Positions 25,830 through 35,879 of a stretch of 64,000 nt of DNA are shown here, in pieces. Location: the NCBI GenBank assembly GCA_024234365.1, contig JACKOK010000001.1:879073-943072 (forward strand), in the 5' to 3' direction. Each line of letters begins with the position of its first letter. Positions within the stretch are counted from its first letter, which is position 1. Source of the stretch: Pseudomonadales bacterium (lineage in GTDB: Bacteria; Pseudomonadota; Gammaproteobacteria; Pseudomonadales; Pseudohongiellaceae). A program made the position numbers and the translations under genes. A model generated the notes under the pieces. That model made no database searches and was not told the DNA's origin. It saw only the letters and a program-made list of their open reading frames with translations.

Positions 25830-28676
25830 AGTACGAACCAGCGCCTCAAACTCCTGCAGGGGCAGGGGGCGGGCGAAGAGGTAGCCCTGGAACAGATGGC
25901 AGCCCTGTTCCAGGAGATAGCTGTGCTGCGCATCGCTCTCCACCCCTTCCGCCAGCACTTCCATATGCAGGGTTCTCGCCATTTTGATAATGGTGCTGAC
26001 AATCGCGGTGTCCTGTTCGGCGATGCCGATATTGCGCACAAAGGATTGATCAATCTTCAATTGGTCGATGGGCAGATGGCTGAGATAGCTCAGTGACGAA
26101 TATCCCGTTCCAAAATCGTCGATGGCAAAACGGATGCCGAGCTGGCTCAGTTTTTCGATGGTCGATTTGGCCAGCTGCAGGTTGCTGATCAGGGTGGATT
26201 CGGTGAGCTCCAGCACCAGGTAGCGGGCATTCAGAGCGCGGGCGTGGATTTCGTTCTCCACGGTTTCGATGAAGTCGGTTTCGAAGAGCTGTTCAGTGGA
26301 GAGGTTAATGCTGAGGGCAAGTCGGTTCAGCTTCGGGTCCGCTTGCCAGTAGGCCAGTTGCTGCAGGCCCATCTGCAGGATTTCGTCGCCGAGCGCGAGA
26401 ATCCAGCCATTTTCCTCTGCAAAGGGAATGAACTCGCCGGGGCCGACGATTCCCCTGCGTGGGTGCTTCCATCTCACCAAGGCCTCTGCGCCTACGATGT
26501 GTCCCGTCTCGTCCCACTGGGGCTGGTAATACAGTTCAAACTGATGGGCTTTGAGCGCTTCGCGCAGGTCGGTGTTCAGGTTTGCGCGTGCGGTGATTTC
26601 TTCCTGCCAGGCGGGGTCAAAAAAGCTGACATTGGCCCGACCTGCCATTTTCGCCTGTGACAGGGCGATATCGACCTGTTGCAGCAGTTCCGTGAATTCG
26701 ATATTTACGCCGTCGAACAGGCTGATACCGATGCTGCAAGTGGTGTAGTGCACTAGCTCATCCAGGTGGTATTCGCCCTCCAGTGCGGTGAGCAGAGTTT
26801 GGGCCATGGTCTGTACTTTCCCTGCAGCATTGCTCATGTCTCGTGAGAGGTGGGGAAGCACAACCATGAACTCGTCGTCGCCATAGCGTGCGGCAATTTC
26901 TCCGTTGTGCAACGTCTTCTGCAGACGTTGAGCAACCTGCACGAGGAGTTGGTCGCCTGCGGCGTAGCCCAGGGTGTCATTGATGTTCTTGAAATGGTCC
27001 AGGTCGATCATCAGCAGGGCGCCGAAATGGTGATCGCTATGGTTGCTAGCCAGAATATCTTTCAGCTGCGCCTGAAAGTTTGCGCGGTTGGGCAGACCGG
27101 TCAGTGGGTCAAACAGGGACAGGCGATTGATGGTTGCTTCCGCGTCGCGAATTCTGGAGATATCCACCATGTCTCCCACATAGTGGGTGGTGATGCCCGC
27201 CGCATTTCTCACCGCGGAAATGGTGACGCTTTGCGGGAAAACTTCTCCGTTCTTGCGCTTGTTCCAGATTTCCCCGTGCCAGCTTCCATCGCGCTGAATG
27301 CTCTCCCACATGGCCTCGAAGAATGCTTTGTCGTGTTTGCCTGAATTGAGGATGGACGGGGTTCGACCAACGACTTCCTGCAGGCTGTAGCCGCTGGTTT
27401 TCTCGAAGGCGGCGTTCACGCGCAGGATGTTCTGTTGCGCATCCGTGATAACAATGCCTTCCTGTGAGGAGAAGGCCGTTGCCGCGATGCGCAGCTCCTG
27501 TTCCGCCTCGTATTTGCTGGTGACATCCCGGATCAGGATCAGGCAGCGTCTGTCCGTGGGCGTCTCCAGGAGACTGCCTGTCAGCTCGAACCAGTACTGC
27601 CTGCCCTCTAGCATCAGGGAATAGGCTCTGCCTGCCGTGCTGCCCGTGTTGAAGATATCCGCCATGGCCTGTTCGATGACCTGGATGGCCTCGGCTTCGG
27701 TGATGAAATGGCGAAAGTCCTGGTCGATAAAAATATCGGGGGATTTCAGCAGGCGGGGTATTCCGAGGCGTGAGTGGTAGGCCTTGATGACCCCATCGGC
27801 GGACAGCTCGAACATCATGTCCGGCAAGGCATCCAGTGTGGCCTGCAGGCGGCCGGTCAGTTCGCGCAACTCGAAAAACGGAGCCGTGATGCCTTTGACG
27901 ACGAGGGCCTGGTAGAGATAGGTATAGGCTAGGAACTTGTAAATATGGCCGACCAGATTGTATGCATCCGTGACGTCGGCATAGAGGGTAAAAAGCAGTT
28001 CGGACATGGCCATGATGGCCGAGGACATGCTCAGGGCCAGGGTGTCCTTCTGGCCATTCTTCAAGGCTCGTGCCCACAGCGGGACGGCGGCGAGGCTGTA
28101 GAGCAGTATCAGGCAATACTCCGCGAAAACCTTGAAGGGAGTCAGCCCGCTCTCGGCGTCAAAGGTCGCGGGCAGGTGCTCGGGAGCTATCAGCACCAGG
28201 TAGTGAATGGCTGCCACGGCGACAAAAATGCTCGCCAGCAGGGTGTGCCGGCGAATGAGTTTTCTGTCCGGAAGAACGACACTGGCGAGTAGCGCCAGTG
28301 CGGCGAACAGGCGTGCGAACAACCAGAAATTGATGGCTTTTTCCGGCCCTGATGGGGAGACAAAATCCGGCATGCCGGCGAACGAGATCATGTGGCTGAA
28401 ATCGAGGATGGCCACTGCCAGAAAGAAACACGCGATCACCTGCATGCGCAGGGTTTTGGCCCCGCGCTGGGTATACCAGCCCAGTACGAAGATCATACTG
28501 GCCACGATGATGGCGAGGGTTTCGAGCAGCATGTGTAGGGGGAGATAGTGCCCGACACCCGCCAGTGCACTGGCAGGAAGCAGGCGCAGAGCCACAATCA
28601 GCACGGCCAGTGTGACCAGAATAATCACATTGGATCGTACGGTGCCCCGAAGGTACGCAATACTGCTGCCCTCCAC
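25815..28676 (-). CDS. MASE3-PAS-GGDEF-EAL cyclic-di-GMP enzyme (likely phosphodiesterase)
   Basis: This protein of about 953 residues has an N-terminal seven-helix MASE3-like membrane sensor, PAS domains (one with SSQEGIVITDAQQNILRVN), then a GGDEF and an EAL domain. The GGDEF signature reads GDDEF, so cyclase activity is doubtful. The EAL domain keeps EALVRW, INLS, ELTES, DDFGTGYSS, KID and EGVE, so c-di-GMP hydrolysis is expected. GTG 28676 is preferred because GGGAG lies 8 nt upstream; an ATG at 28763 would add a 29-residue non-homologous-looking leader. Confidence 0.88.
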   Translation of the reverse strand: MEGSSIAYLRGTVRSNVIILVTLAVLIVALRLLPASALAGVGHYLPLHMLLETLAIIVASMIFVLGWYTQRGAKTLRMQVIACFFLAVAILDFSHMISFAGMPDFVSPSGPEKAINFWLFARLFAALALLASVVLPDRKLIRRHTLLASIFVAVAAIHYLVLIAPEHLPATFDAESGLTPFKVFAEYCLILLYSLAAVPLWARALKNGQKDTLALSMSSAIMAMSELLFTLYADVTDAYNLVGHIYKFLAYTYLYQALVVKGITAPFFELRELTGRLQATLDALPDMMFELSADGVIKAYHSRLGIPRLLKSPDIFIDQDFRHFITEAEAIQVIEQAMADIFNTGSTAGRAYSLMLEGRQYWFELTGSLLETPTDRRCLILIRDVTSKYEAEQELRIAATAFSSQEGIVITDAQQNILRVNAAFEKTSGYSLQEVVGRTPSILNSGKHDKAFFEAMWESIQRDGSWHGEIWNKRKNGEVFPQSVTISAVRNAAGITTHYVGDMVDISRIRDAEATINRLSLFDPLTGLPNRANFQAQLKDILASNHSDHHFGALLMIDLDHFKNINDTLGYAAGDQLLVQVAQRLQKTLHNGEIAARYGDDEFMVVLPHLSRDMSNAAGKVQTMAQTLLTALEGEYHLDELVHYTTCSIGISLFDGVNIEFTELLQQVDIALSQAKMAGRANVSFFDPAWQEEITARANLNTDLREALKAHQFELYYQPQWDETGHIVGAEALVRWKHPRRGIVGPGEFIPFAEENGWILALGDEILQMGLQQLAYWQADPKLNRLALSINLSTEQLFETDFIETVENEIHARALNARYLVLELTESTLISNLQLAKSTIEKLSQLGIRFAIDDFGTGYSSLSYLSHLPIDQLKIDQSFVRNIGIAEQDTAIVSTIIKMARTLHMEVLAEGVESDAQHSYLLEQGCHLFQGYLFARPLPLQEFEALVRTSLKA

Positions 28677-28836
28677 GCCTTTTTCTCCCTGATGCCGCGA
28701 GGTTCCATGAAGGCAAGAATACCGTGGCAGGTGATGGGTTTCCAGTTTTCTGCTATCGGGCATAGTCCCTTCCCTTGACGGGAGAATGCGCTAAGATGGC
28801 CGGCACAGTCATTCGACAAATTCAGGGAGAACTATC

Positions 28837-29487
28837 ATGTCACTTCGCATCAACGATATTGCACCGGATTTTACTGCCGATTCCACCGCCGGATCGCTTT
28901 CCTTTCATGAGTGGATCGGCAACAGCTATGCCATTCTGTTTTCGCACCCCAAGGACTTTACGCCGGTCTGCACCACCGAGTTTGGCGCCGTTGCACAACT
29001 GGCCGGGGAGTTCGAGAAGCGCAACACCAAGGTATTGGGTGTCTCGGTGGACAGCGTGGAGGAGCACCAGAAATGGAAACGGGATATCGAGGCATTTGCC
29101 GGAGTGCCGGCCAATTTCCCGATTATCGACGACACCTCGCTGGCGGTATCCAAGGCCTACGATATGCTGCCTGCGGATGCCTATCTGCCGGATGGCCGTA
29201 CGCCCGCACACAGTGCCACGGTGCGTACCGTGTTCATTATCGGGCCGGACAAGAAAATCCGTTTGATGATGATTTATCCGATGTCTGTCGGGCGCAATTT
29301 CGCGGAAATTCTGCGCGCCCTGGATGCCGTTCAGGCCACAGATGGTGTACCCATTGCCACGCCGGCCAACTGGGTACCGGGGCAGGACGTGATTGTCGCC
29401 CTGAGCCTGAGCGATGAGGCGGCGAAGGAAAAATTCGGCGCTATCGACGTCAAATTGCCCTATCTGCGCTTCACCAAGGCCCCCTGA
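28837..29487 (+). CDS. 1-Cys peroxiredoxin (Prx6 type)
   Basis: This 216-residue enzyme reduces hydrogen and organic peroxides. The peroxidatic Cys is C45 in DFTPVCTTE, and it is the only cysteine in the protein, which defines the 1-Cys class. The C-terminal extension with WVPGQDVIV and FTKAP is typical of Prx6 homologues. GGGAG precedes the ATG. A 10-bp stem-loop 15 nt after the stop may end the transcript. Confidence 0.95.
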   Translation: MSLRINDIAPDFTADSTAGSLSFHEWIGNSYAILFSHPKDFTPVCTTEFGAVAQLAGEFEKRNTKVLGVSVDSVEEHQKWKRDIEAFAGVPANFPIIDDTSLAVSKAYDMLPADAYLPDGRTPAHSATVRTVFIIGPDKKIRLMMIYPMSVGRNFAEILRALDAVQATDGVPIATPANWVPGQDVIVALSLSDEAAKEKFGAIDVKLPYLRFTKAP

Positions 29488-29500
29488 TATGCTCCCGCAG

Positions 29501-29527
29501 CCTGGTACGCCTTCAGCGCGTACCGGG
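29501..29527 (+). terminator. Stem-loop after the peroxiredoxin gene
   Basis: A 10-bp stem (29501-29510 with 29518-29527, one G-T pair) and a 7-nt loop lie shortly after the stop codon. No T tract follows, so it may be a weak terminator or an mRNA-stabilising hairpin. Confidence 0.4.
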
Positions 29528-29597
29528 CTCCTGCCTTCGATATGCCTGCTGCTTTATTGATATATCGTTAATAAAACAAAGAGATAAGTCTGAATCC

Positions 29598-29627
29598 TTG
29601 ACAAGTTTCTATCTTTCTCAATAGAAT
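29598..29627 (+). promoter_or_regulatory. Sigma-70 promoter upstream of the LysM/M15-like gene
   Basis: A perfect TTGACA (29598-29603), an 18-bp spacer and TAGAAT (29622-29627) lie 115 bp before the ATG at 29742, in a locally AT-rich stretch. The long leader that follows has no obvious riboswitch fold. Confidence 0.65.
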
Positions 29628-29741
29628 CGGGCCCAGCTTGCTTTTACAAACACTGCGCGCGCGGGGCCGGTACAGCTCAATGCAACTTTTTCGCGCTGCC
29701 CAGGTCAGACAACAATAATTGCCGTTTGCAGGAAGGCCGAC

Positions 29742-30665
29742 ATGCCAAAAATCGCCCTTATCGCTCTGACCACCAGTCTACTTCTTTCAAGCTCTGTGAC
29801 GCAGGCCCAGACACTCAAGGGTTCGCGCGGTTCGATGGAGCATCAATACCAGGTTGCCGTACAGAACGGTTACGGCTTTGCCAAAACAGCCTCTTTGGTC
29901 AAGGATTTTGTCAGCAAGGGGGACCTGGTGCAGGTGCGGGAAAACCGCTTCATGGAGCTGCACGATGTCTCCTATCCCTATGCCCGGCCTCCCGTCAAGG
30001 AATTCGTGGACCAGATCAGTGCCCAGTATTTCGCCTACTGCGGCGAAAAGCTGACGGTCACCAGTCTTACCCGTCCCATCGACAGACAACCCAATAATGC
30101 GGCCAGTGATTCGGTGCACCCCACCGGCATGGCGGTCGATCTGCGTGTTCCTCCCCTGGGCAAGTGCCGTACCTGGCTGGAGCGCACCCTGCTGTCCCTG
30201 GAATCTGCCCAGGTGCTGGACGTGACGCGCGAGAGACGCCCCCCCCATTACCACGTTGCGGTATTTCCTGAGGTCGTGCACCAGCTGGCGGATTCCGGCG
30301 ATACCAGTGACCACGAATATGTGGTGCGCAGAGGCGACACCCTGTCCCGCATTTCCTCGATTACCGGTGTCTCCGTGGCGCACTTGAAAAGCGTGAACGG
30401 CCTGCGCAATGACACCATTATTGCCGGGCAAAAACTGCTGGTGCCCGCTGCCGGCAGCAAACCCATCAACACCGCCCGCAGCAGCAATGAAGTGGCGGCC
30501 TATACCGAAACGACCCACCGCGTTCGTCGGGGCGATACCCTGTGGCGTCTGGCCAAGCGTTATGGCACGACGGTGGATGCCATCAGCAAGCTGAACGATC
30601 TGGCCGGCGATGCCCTGCAGATTGGTCAGGTGCTGAAAGTAGCTGCCAATCAGGGCTCCCTGTAA
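29742..30665 (+). CDS. Exported M15-like/DUF5715 protein with two LysM domains
   Basis: This 307-residue protein has a signal peptide (to about residue 23), an N-terminal domain with SVHPTGMAVDLR and HYHVAV, and two C-terminal LysM repeats (VVRRGDTLSRIS at about 197 and RVRRGDTLWRLA at about 260). The S-x-H-x-x-G-x-A-x-D pattern plus the late His resembles zinc D,D-carboxypeptidases of the M15/VanY group. LysM binds peptidoglycan glycans. A periplasmic cell-wall hydrolase role is likely but unproven. A sigma-70 promoter lies upstream. Confidence 0.8.
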   Translation: MPKIALIALTTSLLLSSSVTQAQTLKGSRGSMEHQYQVAVQNGYGFAKTASLVKDFVSKGDLVQVRENRFMELHDVSYPYARPPVKEFVDQISAQYFAYCGEKLTVTSLTRPIDRQPNNAASDSVHPTGMAVDLRVPPLGKCRTWLERTLLSLESAQVLDVTRERRPPHYHVAVFPEVVHQLADSGDTSDHEYVVRRGDTLSRISSITGVSVAHLKSVNGLRNDTIIAGQKLLVPAAGSKPINTARSSNEVAAYTETTHRVRRGDTLWRLAKRYGTTVDAISKLNDLAGDALQIGQVLKVAANQGSL

Positions 30666-30700
30666 TTCTTTCCGGCGGCCTCGTGCCGCCCGCACTGCCC

Positions 30701-31177
30701 ATGTCCACACCTTCCACCCATGAGTACTGGATGAACCAGGCACTGGCTCTGGCGCGCGAGGCTGCTGCGCGTGAGGAAGTCCCGGTGGGGGCTGTCGTTG
30801 TTTCGGCTCAGGGCGAGTTGCTGGGCAGTGGTTTCAATCAACCCGTGGGCAGCCATGATCCCACGGCACATGCCGAGATCATCGCGCTGCGTGATGCAGC
30901 TTCGCGCTGTGGCAATTACCGGCTTCCCGGCTGTCTTCTCTATGTCACCATCGAGCCCTGTACCATGTGCCTGGGGGCCATGGTTCATGCGCGTATTGCC
31001 ACCGTTGTTTATGGAGCCACGGAGCCGCGTTTCGGAGCTATCGAGAGTGCCCGGCGCTTGCTGGACGAGGGGGAGTTTAACCATCGCCCCGACTATATCG
31101 GAGGGGTGCTGGCTCCGGAATGTGCGCAGCTGATGAAGCAGTTTTTCAAGCTTCGTCGAAAGGGAACTAATGGTTGA
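30701..31177 (+). CDS. tadA: tRNA-specific adenosine deaminase
   Basis: TadA deaminates A34 to inosine in tRNA-Arg(ACG), allowing wobble decoding. The 158-residue product contains the zinc/catalytic motifs HAE (in DPTAHAEIIAL) and PCTMC. The start at ATG 30701 gives the usual N-terminus with YWMNQALALA; the open frame continues upstream without a reason to use it. It follows the LysM gene by 35 bp on the same strand. Confidence 0.96.
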   Translation: MSTPSTHEYWMNQALALAREAAAREEVPVGAVVVSAQGELLGSGFNQPVGSHDPTAHAEIIALRDAASRCGNYRLPGCLLYVTIEPCTMCLGAMVHARIATVVYGATEPRFGAIESARRLLDEGEFNHRPDYIGGVLAPECAQLMKQFFKLRRKGTNG

Positions 31178-31265
31178 GTTTAGGCTCCAAAATAAGTACC
31201 GTTGCTGCGTACTCCTAATCAGAACATGCCCTGCGCGTTGCGCTGTGCCATAAAGACGACAACTC

Positions 31266-31844
31266 ATGTGGATTAACTGGTATTCGATTTTTGCTGGGTT
31301 TTTCCGCGCTTATCAAAGCAGCCTGGCCCGCTTGTCCGTTATCGTCTTGCCGCTGTTGCTTTTCACCTCCTGTTCCGTGATCAATATGCCCTACCGTGCC
31401 TATGAGGGGGCGGAACTTTCGCGCTCCGAACTGGCACTGGTACGCGGCGACTACTTCTACCGCAAGGACTGGCTCAACAGCTATGTTGATGCCGTGCGCT
31501 TCCAGCGGGTGGACGCTTATGTGATCGAGAACAGTCGTGCCTGGAACGAGGTGCTGATGCAGCCGGGCATGCGCGAGGTGGAGGTCTATTACTCCTGGGA
31601 TATGGGCGCCCGCATCGGTCTGGCACCCGCCATTGCCAACTATGCCTCCAGCCGCGATGCCCTGAGCCGTACGCTGCGTTTCAATGTGGAGCCCGGCAAG
31701 GAGTATGCCGTCAAGGCTGCACCGGTCTTCAGTGGCAGCCCGGGGGATATCACCACTCTCAGTTATGTGGACTTCTGGGTGGAGGACAGCACCGGTCGCG
31801 TGATCCTGACGCGTGAACAGGGGAGTTTTCAGGGCGAGCGCTGA
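31266..31844 (+). CDS. Hypothetical exported protein, possible lipoprotein
   Basis: This 192-residue protein of unknown function has one N-terminal hydrophobic segment ending in LLFTSCS, which resembles a lipobox though Phe at -3 is atypical. The rest is a soluble, presumably periplasmic domain with YYSWDMGARIGL and YVDFWVEDSTGRV. No catalytic motif is seen. It stands between tadA and purL with its own spacing, and no family was recognised. Confidence 0.6.
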   Translation: MWINWYSIFAGFFRAYQSSLARLSVIVLPLLLFTSCSVINMPYRAYEGAELSRSELALVRGDYFYRKDWLNSYVDAVRFQRVDAYVIENSRAWNEVLMQPGMREVEVYYSWDMGARIGLAPAIANYASSRDALSRTLRFNVEPGKEYAVKAAPVFSGSPGDITTLSYVDFWVEDSTGRVILTREQGSFQGER

Positions 31845-31881
31845 GAAGGGCCACGCCTGCAGGTGCAGCGGCAAATTGGGC

Positions 31882-31911
31882 CTGACTTTACTCCTCTTTT
31901 TCGCGTATCAT
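31882..31911 (+). promoter_or_regulatory. Candidate purL promoter
   Basis: CTGACT (31882-31887), an 18-bp spacer and TATCAT (31906-31911) lie about 50 bp before the purL start. Both hexamers match the sigma-70 consensus only partly. No clear PurR operator was recognised. Confidence 0.4.
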
Positions 31912-31961
31912 TGCCAGCCTCACCAACCCGCTGTTAACCCTGATCAAGGCCCTTGCTTACC

Positions 31962-34900
31962 ATGCTAGTTCTGCCCGGTGTGTCGGCGCTTTCCGCCTTT
32001 AAAAATGCCAAACTGCTTGCCCTTGTCCAATCCCGTCTCCCATCTGTTCGCGCCCTCAATGCGCACTTTATCCATTTTGCCGATTGCGATGGCAGCCTGA
32101 CGGCAGAGGAACTCGACCTGCTCAACACGCTGCTCGATTACGGCACGAGCGAACAGCGTCCGGCAGACACCAGCTCCCTGAGTGCACAGTTGCGCGTGGT
32201 GGTGCCACGTCCCGGCACCATATCGCCCTGGTCCAGCAAGGCCTCAGACATCGTGCACAACTGCGGCCTGGACAAGGTGCGCCGCATTGAGCGCGGCATT
32301 GCCTACCGGGTGGAAGCGGCAGCGCCCCTGCAGGCGGGAGAGCTGGAGATACTGGATGCCTTACTGCATGACAGGATGACGCAGGCGGTATTGCCCGATT
32401 TTGATGCAGCGATCAGCCTCTTTGAGCGTGCCGACCCGCGCCCGATGACGGAGGTGGATATTCTGGGGCGTGGCGAGACGGCACTGCGGGAGGCCAACAC
32501 GGCCATGGGGCTGGCGCTGGCGAGCGATGAAATCGAGTATCTCTACGAGAGCTTCAATCATCTCAATCGCAACCCTAACGATATTGAGCTGATGATGTTC
32601 GCGCAGGCGAACTCCGAGCACTGCCGACACAAGATTTTCAATGCCTCGTGGACAATCGATGGCGTGGAACAGGAGCATTCCCTGTTCGGCATGATCCGCA
32701 ATACCTTCGCGCAATCGCCCGCCGATGTGTTGTCGGCCTACAAGGACAACGCGGCGGTGATGAACGGTTGCATCGGGGGGCGTTTCTTCCCCGATCCGCA
32801 GGGCAAGACCTATGGCTACCACCAGGAGCCGATCCACATCCTGATGAAGGTGGAGACCCATAACCACCCCACGGCGATTGCTCCGTTCCCCGGGGCGGCA
32901 ACCGGCAGTGGCGGCGAGATCCGTGACGAAGGGGCGACCGGGCGGGGCTCCAAGCCCAAGGCCGGGCTGGCGGGTTTCAGCGTGTCCAATCTGCGTCTGC
33001 CAGATCTGCCGCAGCCCTGGGAGGAAGAGGATTTTGGTCGTCCGTCCCATATTGCCTCGGCGCTGGACATCATGATCGAGGGCCCGATCGGCGCGGCGGC
33101 CTTCAACAATGAATTCGGCCGCCCGAATCTGTGTGGCTATTTCCGTACCTACGAGGAGCGGGTAGACAGTGGCAACGGGGATGAGCTGCGCGGCTATCAC
33201 AAACCCATCATGATTGCCGGAGGCATCGGCAATATCCGCGAACCCCATATCGAGAAGGGAGAGATTCCGGTCGGGGCCAAGCTCATCGTACTGGGTGGCC
33301 CGGCAATGCTGATCGGCCTGGGTGGCGGTGCCGCTTCCTCCATGGCAGCAGGGGCGAGCAGTTCCGACCTGGATTTTGCCTCGGTGCAGCGCGACAACCC
33401 GGAAATGGAGCGCCGTTGCCAGGAAGTCATCGACCAGTGCTGGCAGCTTGGCGAACAGAACCCCATCCTGTTCATTCACGATGTGGGGGCCGGAGGTCTG
33501 TCCAATGCCTTGCCGGAACTGGTGAAGGACGGCGGGCGCGGCGGGCGTTTCTCCCTGCGCGATATTCTCAATGCCGAACCGCAGATGTCGCCACTGGAGA
33601 TCTGGTGCAATGAGGCGCAGGAGCGCTATGTGCTGGCCGTTGGCCCACAGGACCTGGCACGCTTCAAAGGCCTGTGCGAGCGTGAGCGTTGTCCCTTTGC
33701 CGTGGTGGGGGAAACCACGCAGGAGGATCGTATCGAGCTGGCGGATACCCATTTCAACAACAAGCCCATCGATCTGCCCATGAGCGTGCTGTTTGGCAAG
33801 CCACCGCGCATGCACCGCGATGCCGTGTCTGTCGCGGGCAGTCCCATCGAGCTTGAGACCTCCCAGATCGAACTTGCCCAGGCCATCAAACGCGTGTTGA
33901 GCCTGCCGGCGGTGGCCAGCAAGAGCTTCCTGATTACCATTGGCGATCGCTCCATTACCGGTATGGTCAGCCGTGATCAGATGGTTGGCCCCTGGCAGGT
34001 GCCGGTGGCAGACGCGGCAGTGACGGCAGCGGATCTGCGCGGCTATCAGGGCGAAGCGATGGCCATGGGCGAACGTACGCCGGTGGCATTGCTGGACGCA
34101 GCGGCCTCGGCCCGCATGGCGATTGCCGAGGCGGTGATGAATATCGCCAGTGCGCCGATCGCAGAGATCGGCAATATCAAACTGTCCGCCAACTGGATGG
34201 TGGCGGCGGGGCACCCCGGTGAGGACGTGCGTCTTTACGAGGCGGTAAAAGCGGTTGGCATGGAGCTGTGCCCCGAGTTGGGCATCTGCGTTCCCGTGGG
34301 CAAGGACTCCATGTCCATGCGCATGGTGTGGCAGGAGGACGATCAGCAGAAGGCGATCACCGCCCCCATGTCCCTGATTATTTCCGCGTTTGCCCCGGTC
34401 ACAGATATCCGCAGGGTGCTGACGCCCCAATTGCGTACGGATCAGGGCGAGACGGATCTGCTGTTGATCGACCTGGGCCATGGCAAGGATCGCATCGGCG
34501 GTTCGGCACTGGCGCAGGTCTACCGCGAGACTGGCTGCACGCCGGCCGATCTTGACAGTCCCCAGGATCTGAAGCGCTGCTTCCAGTTATTACAGCAGCT
34601 GAATGAGGCCGGCCTCGTTCTGGCCTACCACGATCGTTCCGATGGCGGCGTGTTTGCCACGCTGGCGGAGATGGCCTTCGCCGGCCATACCGGGGTGGAC
34701 ATCCAGCTGGCGGAATTGCTGGGGGATGACAAGGATCCGGTACGGGTGCTGTTCAGCGAAGAGATCGGTGCCGTGATTCAGGTGCGCCGCAGCGAGCTCA
34801 ACACGGTGCTGAAAATGGTCGAGCAACATGGCCTGTCCGATTGCACCCGCCATATCGGGACGCTGAACGGTCGCGATGAACTGCGTGTGCTGCAGGGTGG

Positions 34901-35876
34901 TCGTTTACTGTATGAGGCCGGACGTGTCGAGTTGCAGCGTCTGTGGAGTGAAACCAGTTACCGCATTCAGTCGCTGCGCGATAATTCCGATTGTGCGCAA
35001 CAGGAATTCGACAATCTGCTGGATGCCGCGGATCCCGGCCTGCATGCCACGCTGAGTTACGATCTTAACGAAGACATCACAGCTCCCTACATCAATGTCG
35101 GTGCGAGGCCCCGGGTGGCGGTCCTGCGTGAGCAGGGAGTCAATGGCCAGGTGGAAATGGGCGCGTCCTTTGACCGTGCCCGTTTCGAGGCGGTGGATGT
35201 GCACATGACCGATCTGCTCAGTGGGCGGGTGTCGCTGGATGCCTTCAATGTGCTGGTCGCCTGCGGGGGCTTCTCCTATGGTGATGTGCTGGGCGCCGGC
35301 GGTGGCTGGGCCAAAACCATTCTGCACCACGAGGGGATGCGTGCAGCGTTCAGCAAGTTCTTTGCGCGAGAGTCCACGCTGTCACTCGGGGTGTGCAACG
35401 GTTGTCAGATGCTGTCCCTGCTGCATGAACTGATCCCCGGCACTGCGCACTGGCCGCGTTTTGTGCGCAACCGCTCGGAGCAGTTCGAGGGGCGTACTAC
35501 GCTGGTGAGCGTGGGGGAATCGCCTTCGGCATTCCTGGCCGGGATGGCCGGTTCCCGCTTCCCGATTGCCGTGGCGCACGGCGAGGGGCGCGCCGAGTTT
35601 GCTGCAGGTGGGCTGGATGCCTTGCACAAAGCGGGGCAGGTGGCGCTGCAGTATGTGGACAACTATGGCAAGGTGAGTGAACGTTATCCGCAGAACCCGA
35701 ACGGCTCCCCGCAGGGGATTGCCGGGGTGTGCAGTGCCGATGGGCGTGCCACCATCATGATGCCGCATCCGGAGCGGGTGGTGCGTGCGGTACAGAATTC
35801 CTGGCGGCCGGACAGCTGGCAGGAAGATGCGCCGACACTGCGCATGTTCCGCAACGCCAGAGCCTGGTTGGGCTGA
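31962..35876 (+). CDS. purL: Phosphoribosylformylglycinamidine synthase (FGAM synthase)
   Basis: PurL makes FGAM from FGAR, glutamine and ATP in de novo purine synthesis. This is the large single-chain form (1304 residues) of gammaproteobacteria. Visible parts are the N-terminal PurS-like domain (PGVSALSAF), the ATP/FGAR domains (MKVETHNHPTAIAPFPGAATG and HDVGAGGLSNALPEL), and the C-terminal amidotransferase with GVCNGCQMLS and MMPHPERV. ATG 31962 fits homologue N-termini; a TTG at 31953 is in frame. A NIF3-like gene follows after 3 nt. Confidence 0.98.
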   Translation: MLVLPGVSALSAFKNAKLLALVQSRLPSVRALNAHFIHFADCDGSLTAEELDLLNTLLDYGTSEQRPADTSSLSAQLRVVVPRPGTISPWSSKASDIVHNCGLDKVRRIERGIAYRVEAAAPLQAGELEILDALLHDRMTQAVLPDFDAAISLFERADPRPMTEVDILGRGETALREANTAMGLALASDEIEYLYESFNHLNRNPNDIELMMFAQANSEHCRHKIFNASWTIDGVEQEHSLFGMIRNTFAQSPADVLSAYKDNAAVMNGCIGGRFFPDPQGKTYGYHQEPIHILMKVETHNHPTAIAPFPGAATGSGGEIRDEGATGRGSKPKAGLAGFSVSNLRLPDLPQPWEEEDFGRPSHIASALDIMIEGPIGAAAFNNEFGRPNLCGYFRTYEERVDSGNGDELRGYHKPIMIAGGIGNIREPHIEKGEIPVGAKLIVLGGPAMLIGLGGGAASSMAAGASSSDLDFASVQRDNPEMERRCQEVIDQCWQLGEQNPILFIHDVGAGGLSNALPELVKDGGRGGRFSLRDILNAEPQMSPLEIWCNEAQERYVLAVGPQDLARFKGLCERERCPFAVVGETTQEDRIELADTHFNNKPIDLPMSVLFGKPPRMHRDAVSVAGSPIELETSQIELAQAIKRVLSLPAVASKSFLITIGDRSITGMVSRDQMVGPWQVPVADAAVTAADLRGYQGEAMAMGERTPVALLDAAASARMAIAEAVMNIASAPIAEIGNIKLSANWMVAAGHPGEDVRLYEAVKAVGMELCPELGICVPVGKDSMSMRMVWQEDDQQKAITAPMSLIISAFAPVTDIRRVLTPQLRTDQGETDLLLIDLGHGKDRIGGSALAQVYRETGCTPADLDSPQDLKRCFQLLQQLNEAGLVLAYHDRSDGGVFATLAEMAFAGHTGVDIQLAELLGDDKDPVRVLFSEEIGAVIQVRRSELNTVLKMVEQHGLSDCTRHIGTLNGRDELRVLQGGRLLYEAGRVELQRLWSETSYRIQSLRDNSDCAQQEFDNLLDAADPGLHATLSYDLNEDITAPYINVGARPRVAVLREQGVNGQVEMGASFDRARFEAVDVHMTDLLSGRVSLDAFNVLVACGGFSYGDVLGAGGGWAKTILHHEGMRAAFSKFFARESTLSLGVCNGCQMLSLLHELIPGTAHWPRFVRNRSEQFEGRTTLVSVGESPSAFLAGMAGSRFPIAVAHGEGRAEFAAGGLDALHKAGQVALQYVDNYGKVSERYPQNPNGSPQGIAGVCSADGRATIMMPHPERVVRAVQNSWRPDSWQEDAPTLRMFRNARAWLG

Positions 35877-35879
35877 GCC

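Noticed and set aside
32361..34481. Long minus-strand open frame inside purL
   Set aside because: Same His/Arg/Gly-rich antisense pattern, and purL is unmistakable on the plus strand.
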